From: an uncultured Bacteroides sp.
Lineage (GTDB): Bacteria; Bacteroidota; Bacteroidia; Bacteroidales; Bacteroidaceae
Direction: 5' to 3'
Assembly: GCA_900551645.1 (NCBI GenBank)
Contig: URWP01000178.1
Span: 1-5,845 of the forward strand
DNA: 5,845 bases
In this document: positions 1 to 5,843 of the stretch, in pieces
Layout: every line of letters begins with the position of its first letter
Numbering within the stretch: position 1 is the stretch's first letter
Translations under genes and position numbers: made by a program
Notes under the pieces: generated by a model
Database searches by the model: none
What the model saw: only the letters and a program-made list of their open reading frames with translations
Told to the model about the DNA's origin: nothing

Positions 1-976
1 GATTACTGATCTGCACACATTGCATACCTATATCAATAATAATGATACCAGCAATAAAACCAAGATAGGAACTCTGAAACAGAAGCATAATACACCATGC
101 CGCAAGCATGAGTATACAACCGATATATGTTAACTTACGGACACCCAACTTTCGAACATAAAAACCAACAAACGAAGCTGTCAATGCACCTGCAATACCA
201 CACAACCCTAACATACCGATAACATTGTTTCCCGCATAAAAAGGTTCCCCTCCTAACTTAAAAGCTAAACAAGCCCATAAAGTAAGGAAACTGCCAAAAC
301 AGAATGCTGCACGAACAGCAACCAACCGTAAAGTGGCATTCGAACGAAAAAGCGTAAACAGCGACTGCATCAAAGCACGATAAGTTCCTTTGAAATTAGA
401 AGGCATATCCGGTAGAATCCGAAGTACCACAAAGATACACAGCAACATCAAAAAAGCTGCAATATAATACATGGTGCGCCATCCCCAATACTCGCCTATG
501 ATGCCGCTGATGACCCGAGAGCCCAATATTCCTGTAAGCAAACCACTTACCATCATCCCGACATTTCGTCCCTTGTTTTCCGGCTTCGAAAACTGGGAAG
601 CTATCGGAATGAAAATCTGAGGCATAACTGAACATATACCTGTAATCAGCGAAGCAATCAAAATAAAATGAATACTAGGAGAACAAGCTATAGAGAATAA
701 AGAAAGCGCCAACAATAAAAAATTAACGATTATAATATTACGCCGTTTATACAAATCGCCCAACGGTATGATAAACAGCAATCCCAACGCATATCCTATC
801 TGAGTAGTCATAGGTATCAAATTGGCTGTAAATTCAGACACCTGCAAATCCCCGCTCATCACATTCAGCAAAGGCTGATTATAATATAAATTGGCTACTG
901 ATATACCCGAAATAATAGCCAACATCCATAACAAAGAAGCTGGGATTCCCTTATTTTCTTCCAAAATTCGTTTCAT
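1..976 (-). CDS. MFS transporter (drug/metabolite efflux type), C-terminus cut by window edge
   Basis: My own translation from the ATG at 976 down to base 1 gives 325 open codons with no stop, so the 3' end lies outside the window. The protein is hydrophobic with many membrane helices. It carries NLYYNQPLL at residues 29-37 at the end of helix 1, a signature I associate with an AraJ-like (COG2814) MFS subgroup. A motif-A-like loop, GDLYKRRN, lies at 73-80. A motif-C-like glycine-rich helix followed by EYWGWRTMYYIAA spans about 149-174. The partial end, GMQCVQISN, also fits this subgroup, so roughly 60-75 residues are probably missing. An in-frame TAA at 986-988 makes the ATG at 976 the earliest possible start. 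The next Met (residue 18) would cut into helix 1. The gene follows the pump operon's terminator and has its own -7 box, so it is probably a separate unit. The substrate cannot be told from the sequence; proton-coupled export is the family expectation. Confidence 0.9.
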   Translation of the reverse strand, partial: MKRILEENKGIPASLLWMLAIISGISVANLYYNQPLLNVMSGDLQVSEFTANLIPMTTQIGYALGLLFIIPLGDLYKRRNIIIVNFLLLALSLFSIACSPSIHFILIASLITGICSVMPQIFIPIASQFSKPENKGRNVGMMVSGLLTGILGSRVISGIIGEYWGWRTMYYIAAFLMLLCIFVVLRILPDMPSNFKGTYRALMQSLFTLFRSNATLRLVAVRAAFCFGSFLTLWACLAFKLGGEPFYAGNNVIGMLGLCGIAGALTASFVGFYVRKLGVRKLTYIGCILMLAAWCIMLLFQSSYLGFIAGIIIIDIGMQCVQISN

Positions 977-980
977 GCCA

Positions 981-988
981 CAAAGTTA
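981..988 (-). promoter_or_regulatory. Candidate Bacteroidetes -7 promoter box for the MFS gene
   Basis: The minus strand reads TAACTTTG, a full match to the Bacteroidetes sigma-ABfr -7 consensus TAnnTTTG. It ends only 4 nt before the ATG at 976. No clear TTTG -33 element is found 19-21 nt upstream; that stretch is A/T-rich (ATAAATATTT). If the box is used, transcription would begin at or next to the start codon, giving a leaderless or nearly leaderless mRNA. It could also be a chance match in A/T-rich DNA. Confidence 0.4.
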
Positions 989-998
989 GGGATTTTCG

Positions 999-1025
999 AT
1001 AAATATTTATATAACTATCCGGATA
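999..1025. repeat. Two adjacent short palindromes upstream of the MFS gene (possible operator)
   Basis: ATAAATATTTAT at 999-1010 is a perfect 12-bp palindrome, and TATCCGGATA at 1016-1025 is a perfect 10-bp palindrome, separated by 5 bp. Both lie just upstream of the candidate -7 box, where a repressor or activator site would be expected. No regulator gene is visible beside them. The first is pure A/T and could easily arise by chance; the second is less likely to. Confidence 0.3.
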
Positions 1026-1059
1026 AACCCACTGAAATATGTCTGACCCGACACTTCAT

Positions 1060-1114
1060 AAAAAATCCGGGCAGGAAGATAGATACCCTACAAGGCATAT
1101 CCTTCCCACCCGGA
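1060..1114 (-). terminator. Rho-independent terminator of the methylmalonyl-CoA decarboxylase operon
   Basis: The arms at 1102-1114 and 1066-1078 form a 13-bp stem. In the minus-strand RNA all positions pair, counting two G-U wobbles; in the plus-strand RNA the same two positions are C/A mismatches. The 23-nt loop can pair further. On the minus strand the stem is followed directly by six T's (1065-1060), while the plus-strand exit is A-rich, so this is a one-way terminator. It starts 18 nt after the mmdB stop codon. Confidence 0.85.
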
Positions 1115-1131
1115 AAAATATTTTCAAAAAA

Positions 1132-2292
1132 TCAAATCAAGAATCCCAGCAAGATACCAGCAGCCACTGCAGAACCGATGACTCCCGCTACGTTCGGACC
1201 CATCGCATGCATCAACAGATAATTACTCGGATCATATTCCAGACCTACTACCTGTGAGATACGTGCCGAGTCAGGCACAGCCGATACCCCGGCATTACCG
1301 ATAAGTGGATTGATTTTATCACCCTTCGGCAGAATCAGATTGAATATCTTCACGAAAATAACTCCTGAAGCGGTAGCGATAACAAATGACAACGCGCCCA
1401 GACCGAAAATCTTCAATGAATCTACAGTCAGGAACTCAGATGCCTGAGTAGAAGCACCTACAGTCAGTCCCAACAAAATGGTAATGGTATCAATCAGCGG
1501 ACCACGGGCTGTCTCTGCCAAACGGCGGGTAACTCCGCTTTCTTTCAACAAATTACCAAAGAACAACATGCCCAACAAAGGCAAACCGGACGGAACCAGG
1601 AAACAGGTCAGCAACAACCCGACAATCGGGAACATTACTTTTTCTGTGTGCGATACAGCACGGGGAGCTTTCATACGAATGAGACGTTCTTTCTTCGTTG
1701 TCAGCAAACGCATGATAGGAGGCTGTATTACAGGCACCAGCGCCATGTAGGAATAAGCAGATACCGCTATCGCTCCCATCAGGTTAGGTGCCAACTTGGA
1801 AGAAAGGAAGATAGCCGTCGGACCATCCGCACCACCGATTATACCGATAGCACCTGCCTGCATCGGATCGAAGCCCCATGCAAGAGCAATCATATAAGCT
1901 CCGAAAATGCCAAACTGCGCAGCAGCGCCAATCAACATCAGCTTCGGATTCGATATCAAGGCCGAAAAATCCGTCATAGCCCCGATTCCGAGGAAAATGA
2001 GCGGCGGATACCACCCGGAAGTCACTCCCTGATACAAGATATTCAAGACAGAGCCTTCTTCATAAAGTCCCACTTTCAGACCGGCTTCCATATTAAACGG
2101 AATATTTCCAATCAAGATACAAAAACCGATTGGAATCAGCAGCATCGGCTCAAATTCCTTTGCTACGGCCAGATAAATGAAGAATATACCGACAAGAATC
2201 ATTACCACATGCTGTATCGTAGCATTATGGAATCCGGTATATGTCCAGAAATCGGCCAGGTTATTCTGTAAGAAACTAGCAAACTCTCCCAT
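1132..2292 (-). CDS. mmdB: Na+-translocating methylmalonyl-CoA decarboxylase, beta subunit (membrane pump)
   Basis: This 386-residue protein, hydrophobic throughout, belongs to the OadB/MmdB/GcdB family. Family members accept the carboxyl group from biotin, decarboxylate it in the membrane and couple this to Na+ export. Visible family motifs are FLGIGAMTDFSALISNPK at about 100-117, GGADGPTAIF at 153-162 and GNAGVSAVPDSAR at 332-344. Asp156 in the second motif corresponds to the essential membrane aspartate known in Klebsiella OadB. Asn333 and Ser342 in the third are probably the other Na+-linked residues; that alignment was made by eye. GASTQASEFL at 279-288 is also typical. The length is close to the short MmdB-type members. 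The start is only 2 nt after the mmdC stop (TAG-TT-ATG), implying translational coupling. The substrate is inferred from the mmdA and mce neighbours, since the beta subunit alone would not separate oxaloacetate, glutaconyl-CoA and methylmalonyl-CoA pumps. Confidence 0.95.
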   Translation of the reverse strand: MGEFASFLQNNLADFWTYTGFHNATIQHVVMILVGIFFIYLAVAKEFEPMLLIPIGFCILIGNIPFNMEAGLKVGLYEEGSVLNILYQGVTSGWYPPLIFLGIGAMTDFSALISNPKLMLIGAAAQFGIFGAYMIALAWGFDPMQAGAIGIIGGADGPTAIFLSSKLAPNLMGAIAVSAYSYMALVPVIQPPIMRLLTTKKERLIRMKAPRAVSHTEKVMFPIVGLLLTCFLVPSGLPLLGMLFFGNLLKESGVTRRLAETARGPLIDTITILLGLTVGASTQASEFLTVDSLKIFGLGALSFVIATASGVIFVKIFNLILPKGDKINPLIGNAGVSAVPDSARISQVVGLEYDPSNYLLMHAMGPNVAGVIGSAVAAGILLGFLI

Positions 2293-2294
2293 AA

Positions 2295-2723
2295 CTATTC
2301 AATGACTATAAGATCCGTACCTTCAAGAATCGATTCTCCCTTGCTGACATTGATAGAAACCACCTTACCGTCACGATCGGCCTTAATGTCATTTTCCATC
2401 TTCATGGCTTCCAAAATCAACAATGTCTGTCCGCGTTTTACCGTATCGCCTTCCTTAACCTTGATATCCAGAATAACTCCCGGGAGCGGAGACTTGATAC
2501 CAGCCTTGCTGCCGGCCACAACCGGACGAGTTACAGCTGGAGGTGGAGCAGCAGGAGTAGTAGCTGCCGTACGCACTACCGGCTTGATTTTCGGGCCTAC
2601 CTTCTTTTCCAGCTCTACAGTATACGGAGTACCGTTTACTTCTACATGTACCTTATTTTCTTCTATATCGCCTACGGCAACCTTATAGAGATTACCGTTG
2701 ATTTTATATTTATATTCTTTCAT
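2295..2723 (-). CDS. mmdC: Biotin carboxyl carrier protein of the decarboxylase (mmdC type)
   Basis: This small soluble protein of 142 residues carries the carboxyl group on biotin from the alpha subunit to the membrane beta subunit. Residues 1-43 form a short beta-rich N-terminal part. A flexible Ala/Pro/Thr-rich linker follows at about 52-70, with runs such as AAPPPAV. The biotinyl/lipoyl domain occupies about 75-142. The biotinylation motif EAMKMEN at 105-111 is intact and places biotin on Lys108. IKSPLPGVI at 76-84 is the usual entry strand of the domain. This is the layout of transcarboxylase and Na+-pump decarboxylase carriers, not of the fatty-acid AccB type. The gene begins 21 nt after the gamma-type gene and ends 2 nt before the beta subunit, in an A/T-rich context without a Shine-Dalgarno sequence. 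A biotin ligase must act on it from elsewhere in the genome. Confidence 0.95.
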   Translation of the reverse strand: MKEYKYKINGNLYKVAVGDIEENKVHVEVNGTPYTVELEKKVGPKIKPVVRTAATTPAAPPPAVTRPVVAGSKAGIKSPLPGVILDIKVKEGDTVKRGQTLLILEAMKMENDIKADRDGKVVSINVSKGESILEGTDLIVIE

Positions 2724-2744
2724 GATATTTCAATTCGTTAGAGG

Positions 2745-3686
2745 TTATTTCTTATGAGGAGTCTCACGCAACGTATAAATCTTCGAACTCCACGGTGAAT
2801 AGCTTCGTTTCACACGGCTGATGGTCAGAATAGTTTCTTCCACATCATGGTCGGCTCCCTGAGCTTCGTGCAAAGCCATCGAAATAGCTGCAATGACCTC
2901 ACCCGGAGCTTCACCCAATCCTTTTTCTTTTGCTTCCTGCTTGTCAGTAATGTTATGTGCCTTCATTGCATTACGCTTACGCAGCTTGACAGCCATCTTT
3001 CCTACAAACTTGAAACAGAGGTAAAGCAGGATAAGTCCGGAAAACACAACACTCATAGCCGATATAGCCATACCGATACCTGCAGGATCATGCTGTTCGA
3101 AATTCTCCATCTTCGGGTTGCTTTCAATGGTCTGGTTATTGGTACTCGGAGTAACGTATTTGTCCTCACTTCCACCTTTCACTTCCCATTCGGCTGTACC
3201 GTCTGATACACGTGCATACGACTGGTTGGCCTGAAGCAGACCGGCAGGTACCACAACCTGGTCCAAAAGTTTCTCACCGGAATCATAAAGACCAATCCAG
3301 TTCTCTTGAGTCTTACTCAAGACAAAATTCGTATGGAAAGTACCTCTTCTTGGCGCACCATCAGCCCAGAAAAGTGCATGCTGACGCGGTTTGAGCAATG
3401 TCAATACATCCCCTTTCGGTATAAAATAAGATACGGTATCGCCAGGTTGACTACTTACTTTCAAGTAACATCCTGCCAAGTCCGCACTGCTGTATGCTCT
3501 GTTGAATATTTCTATCCACCCGCTATGTATGCCGTAATCATCCTGAAAATTACTCTCATTATCCACCAGAATTTCATTAATGAGCAGTTTGGACGCATTA
3601 TTCTGTTCCTTACAGGATGAGAAACCGACCAACAGCAACAAGGCTAGAAATATTCCGATTTTATGTCTGTTCATAATGATCGTCAT
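2745..3686 (-). CDS. Lamin-tail-domain / OadG-type gamma subunit fusion lipoprotein of the Na+ pump
   Basis: The protein has 313 residues against roughly 80-110 for an ordinary OadG. Residues 1-25 look like a lipoprotein signal peptide ending in FSSC (Cys25); Met5 may be the true start, since MNRHKIGIFLALLLL is a cleaner signal sequence. Residues 33-180 resemble a lamin-tail domain (LTD): LLINEILVDN, then SGWIEIFN, DLAGCYLK, FIPKGDVLTLLKP and NWIGLYDSGEKLLDQV. An Asn/Ser/Glu linker leads to one membrane helix at about 203-226, followed by basic residues KLRKRNAMK and a cytosolic tail, EVIAAISMALHE at 263-274 then RVKRSYSPWSSKIY at 291-304. Helix plus tail match the sodium-pump gamma family (PF04277), which binds the alpha subunit and stabilises the membrane complex. 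The topology puts the LTD in the periplasm and the tail inside. It sits between mmdA (14 nt) and mmdC (21 nt). The gamma role is well supported by position and shape; the LTD's role is unknown. Confidence 0.85.
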   Translation of the reverse strand: MTIIMNRHKIGIFLALLLLVGFSSCKEQNNASKLLINEILVDNESNFQDDYGIHSGWIEIFNRAYSSADLAGCYLKVSSQPGDTVSYFIPKGDVLTLLKPRQHALFWADGAPRRGTFHTNFVLSKTQENWIGLYDSGEKLLDQVVVPAGLLQANQSYARVSDGTAEWEVKGGSEDKYVTPSTNNQTIESNPKMENFEQHDPAGIGMAISAMSVVFSGLILLYLCFKFVGKMAVKLRKRNAMKAHNITDKQEAKEKGLGEAPGEVIAAISMALHEAQGADHDVEETILTISRVKRSYSPWSSKIYTLRETPHKK

Positions 3687-3700
3687 TTTTTTAGTTACTA

Positions 3701-5254
3701 TTACAAAGGAATATTTCCATGTTTCTTGGCCGGATTGGTCAATTTCTTGGTCTGCAACTGTTGCAGAGCACGAATGATACGGAAACGAGTATTCCGAGGT
3801 TCAATGACATCATCAATATAACCATATTTGGCTGCATTATACGGATTAGCAAACAGTTTAGTATATTCTGCTTCCTTTTCAGCCATGAACTGTTTCGGAT
3901 CGGCAGCTTCTTTAGCTTCCTTGGCATATAATACTTCTACAGCACCGGCACCACCCATTACAGCAATTTCAGCAGTCGGCCACGCATAGTTCATATCACC
4001 ACGCAACTGCTTACAGCTCATTACGATGTGTGAGCCACCATATGACTTACGCAATGTAACGGTCACTTTGGGAACTGTGGCTTCGCCGTAGGCATACAGC
4101 AATTTCGCACCGTGCAAAATCACGGCATTATATTCCTGGCCAGTTCCCGGCAAGAATCCCGGTACATCAACCAAAGAAACAATAGGAATATTGAAAGCAT
4201 CACAGAAGCGGACAAAACGGGCACCTTTACGCGATGCGTTACAATCGAGCACACCGGCCAGGAATTTGGGTTGATTGGCTACGATTCCGACAGACTGTCC
4301 GTTGAAACGGGCGAAACCGATAATAATATTTTTAGCAAAGTCACGCTGTACTTCCAAGAACTCACCGTTATCTACAATGGCACCGATTACCTCATACATG
4401 TCATACGGTTTATTCGGACTGTCTGGAATTATTTCATTCAAAGAGTCTTCCAAACGGTCAATTGGGTCTGTGCAATCTACATAAGGAGGTTCTTCCAGGT
4501 TGTTCTGTGGAATATATCCTAACAGTTTACGGATAAGAGCCAACCCCTCTTCTTCTGTAGCAGCCGTGAAGTGCGTTACTCCAGAACGGGTAGAATGTAC
4601 AGAGGCTCCTCCTAAATCTTCTTGAGAAACATCTTCTCCTGTAACTGTTTTTACTACTTTCGGACCTGTCAGGAACATATAGGAAGTACCTTCCATCATC
4701 AAAGTAAAATCAGTCAAAGCAGGCGAATAAACTGCGCCTCCTGCACAAGGACCAAAGATTCCGGAAATCTGGGGAATAACACCTGAAGCCAGGATGTTAC
4801 GCTGGAAAATTTCGGCATAACCGGCCAATGCGTTGATACCTTCCTGAATACGTGCACCACCAGAGTCATTCAGTCCAATACAAGGTGCCCCCATCCGCAT
4901 GGCCAAATCCATAATCTTACAGATTTTCAAAGACATGGTTTCAGACAATGAGCCGGCCGACACTGTAAAGTCTTGGGCAAACACATACACCAGACGACCT
5001 TCGATAGTTCCATATCCAGTTACTACACCGTCACCCAAATAGTGTTTCTTGTCCATACCAAAGTTAGTACAACGATGCTGGACAAACATATCCAGTTCCT
5101 CGAAACTGCCTTCATCCAGCAGCATGGCAATACGTTCACGGGCTGTATATTTTCCTTTTGCGTGTTGTTTCTCTATTGCTTTCTCGCCACCACCCAAACG
5201 AGCCTGGGCACGGAGCGCAATCAGTTCTTTTACTTTTTCAAGTTGGTTACTCAT
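3701..5254 (-). CDS. mmdA: Methylmalonyl-CoA decarboxylase alpha subunit (carboxyltransferase; propionyl-CoA carboxylase beta family)
   Basis: A 517-residue cytosolic carboxyltransferase that moves the carboxyl group of (S)-methylmalonyl-CoA to carrier biotin and leaves propionyl-CoA. It has the two crotonase-fold halves of the family. In the N-half, SGGARIQEG at 131-139 and FGPCAGGAVYSPAL at 167-180 supply an oxyanion hole and the CoA pocket. In the C-half, GFLPGTGQE at 366-374, RKSYGGSH at 402-409, NYAWPTAEIAVMGGAGAVE at 422-440 and the terminal KKHGNIPL complete the biotin side. The length is normal and no key motif is missing. Family homology alone cannot separate propionyl-CoA carboxylase beta from decarboxylase alpha. 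The call rests on the beta, gamma-type and carrier genes downstream and on the lack of a biotin carboxylase gene. The start MSNQLEKVKELI is typical and follows mce by 33 nt. Confidence 0.95.
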   Translation of the reverse strand: MSNQLEKVKELIALRAQARLGGGEKAIEKQHAKGKYTARERIAMLLDEGSFEELDMFVQHRCTNFGMDKKHYLGDGVVTGYGTIEGRLVYVFAQDFTVSAGSLSETMSLKICKIMDLAMRMGAPCIGLNDSGGARIQEGINALAGYAEIFQRNILASGVIPQISGIFGPCAGGAVYSPALTDFTLMMEGTSYMFLTGPKVVKTVTGEDVSQEDLGGASVHSTRSGVTHFTAATEEEGLALIRKLLGYIPQNNLEEPPYVDCTDPIDRLEDSLNEIIPDSPNKPYDMYEVIGAIVDNGEFLEVQRDFAKNIIIGFARFNGQSVGIVANQPKFLAGVLDCNASRKGARFVRFCDAFNIPIVSLVDVPGFLPGTGQEYNAVILHGAKLLYAYGEATVPKVTVTLRKSYGGSHIVMSCKQLRGDMNYAWPTAEIAVMGGAGAVEVLYAKEAKEAADPKQFMAEKEAEYTKLFANPYNAAKYGYIDDVIEPRNTRFRIIRALQQLQTKKLTNPAKKHGNIPL

Positions 5255-5287
5255 ATTATCATATTTAAGGGATTCACTCTATCAAGC

Positions 5288-5692
5288 TTATTTCTCGCAA
5301 AGTTCAGTCAATACACCCAAAGTTGATTTCGGATGCAGGAAAGCGATGTTCAGGTTTTCCGCGCCTTTCCGCGGTGCCTTATCAATCAAACGGATACCCT
5401 GTTCCTCGGCCTGTGCCAAAGCCTGAGCCACTCCATCTTCAACGGCAAATGCCACATGATGTACACCGGCACCTCTGTTTTCCAGGAACTTGGCGATAGT
5501 ACTGTCCGGTCCTGTCGGTTCCAGCAATTCAAGCTTGGTTTCACCGCACTTCAAGAACGCAGTCTTTACTTTCTGGTCTTCTACCGTTTCAATATTGTAA
5601 CACTTTAATCCTAATACATTTTCATAATATGGAAGGGCTTCTTCAATGCTCTTTACAGCAATACCAAGATGTTCAATGTGTGAAATTTTCAT
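5288..5692 (-). CDS. mce: Methylmalonyl-CoA epimerase
   Basis: A 134-residue protein of the vicinal oxygen chelate (glyoxalase/bleomycin resistance) fold, the normal length for this enzyme. It interconverts (R)- and (S)-methylmalonyl-CoA, linking B12-dependent mutase to the carboxyltransferase encoded next. The paired beta-alpha-beta repeats are recognisable: HIEHLGIAVKSIEEALPYYE at 5-24 and VHHVAFAVEDGVAQALAQ at 77-94. Likely divalent-metal ligands, assigned by position in the fold, are His8, Glu55 (in KLELLEP), His79 (in VHHVAF) and Glu130 (in VLTEL). The TGPDSTIAKFLENRG stretch at 60-74 is typical of the epimerase subfamily rather than of glyoxalase I. It is the first gene of the operon; its start has an A/T-rich leader without a Shine-Dalgarno sequence. 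Confidence 0.95.
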   Translation of the reverse strand: MKISHIEHLGIAVKSIEEALPYYENVLGLKCYNIETVEDQKVKTAFLKCGETKLELLEPTGPDSTIAKFLENRGAGVHHVAFAVEDGVAQALAQAEEQGIRLIDKAPRKGAENLNIAFLHPKSTLGVLTELCEK

Positions 5693-5742
5693 AACAAAAG
5701 AATTTTAAATAATATTGTGGTTTTAAGTTTAACTCATCAGAC

Positions 5743-5818
5743 AAAGAAAATAAAATTGGTTTGAATAACGAAACATTTCCCAAAAATATTTATTTTCTTT
5801 AGTAAACTTCCAATTTTA
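5743..5818. repeat. Two crossing inverted repeats in the mce leader/promoter region
   Basis: AAAGAAAATA (5743-5752) is a perfect inverted match to TATTTTCTTT (5791-5800). TAAAATTGG (5751-5759) is a perfect inverted match to CCAATTTTA (5810-5818). The left arms are adjacent and share two bases, but their partners lie in an order that makes the pairings cross. They are therefore either mutually exclusive or a pseudoknot. The right arms flank and partly precede the candidate promoter, so only some of this would be in the mRNA. The region is A/T-rich, which raises the chance level. Confidence 0.3.
5781..5814 (-). promoter_or_regulatory. Candidate promoter of the mce-mmdA operon
   Basis: The minus strand reads TATTTTTG at 5788-5781, a full match to the Bacteroidetes -7 box TAnnTTTG. 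A weak -33-like ATTG lies at 5814-5811, with a 22-nt spacer where 19-21 is usual. Transcription would start near 5775, giving a 5' leader of about 80 nt before the mce ATG at 5692. The region 5693-5845 contains no gene that I can support. A second, poorer match (TAAAATTG at 5818-5811) lies upstream. Confidence 0.4.
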
Positions 5819-5819
5819 G

Positions 5820-5843
5820 GGTGCCCCCTTTTAGACGGGCGCC
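5820..5843. repeat. GC-rich hairpin at the right window edge
   Basis: GGTGCCC at 5820-5826 pairs with GGGCGCC at 5837-5843 around a 10-nt loop; one pair is a G-U wobble in the plus-strand RNA and a C/A mismatch in the minus-strand RNA. It is a conspicuous GC island in A/T-rich surroundings. Reading on the minus strand it is followed by CTAAAATTGG and not by a T-run, so it is a poor terminator for a gene entering from the right. Its plus-strand exit is beyond the window. Confidence 0.35.

Noticed and set aside
396..635. 79-codon minus-strand open frame within the MFS region
   Set aside because: It is a different frame of the same strand as the MFS gene, whose own frame stays open for 325 codons with clear family motifs.
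1648..2271. 207-codon plus-strand open frame opposite mmdB
   Set aside because: It is antisense to a well-supported, motif-rich beta subunit. Its translation is rich in His, Arg, Ser and Gln with no recognisable domain, as expected for a shadow frame.
2302..2688. 128-codon plus-strand open frame opposite mmdC
   Set aside because: It exactly mirrors the biotin carrier gene. The Ala/Gly/Val run is the complement of the Ala/Pro linker, and there is no promoter or family match.
4112..4522. 136-codon plus-strand open frame opposite mmdA
   Set aside because: It lies wholly within the conserved carboxyltransferase gene and shows no domain.
3701..5254. Calling this gene propionyl-CoA carboxylase beta (pccB)
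   Set aside because: The family is shared, but the gene is followed by Na+-pump beta and gamma-type subunits and no biotin carboxylase is present, which favours methylmalonyl-CoA decarboxylase alpha.
4973..5426. Overlapping plus-strand frames across the mce-mmdA junction
   Set aside because: They are antisense to both genes, low in complexity, and without any start context or homology that I recognise.
5695..5702. TTCTTTTG on the minus strand next to the mce start as a -7 box
   Set aside because: It lacks the TA of the consensus and would leave almost no leader; TATTTTTG at 5781-5788 is a better match.
1001..5793. Shared 10-mer ATAAATATTT (minus strand) upstream of both the MFS gene and mce
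   Set aside because: It is pure A/T and sits at different distances from the two -7 boxes, so common regulation is not supported; chance is enough.
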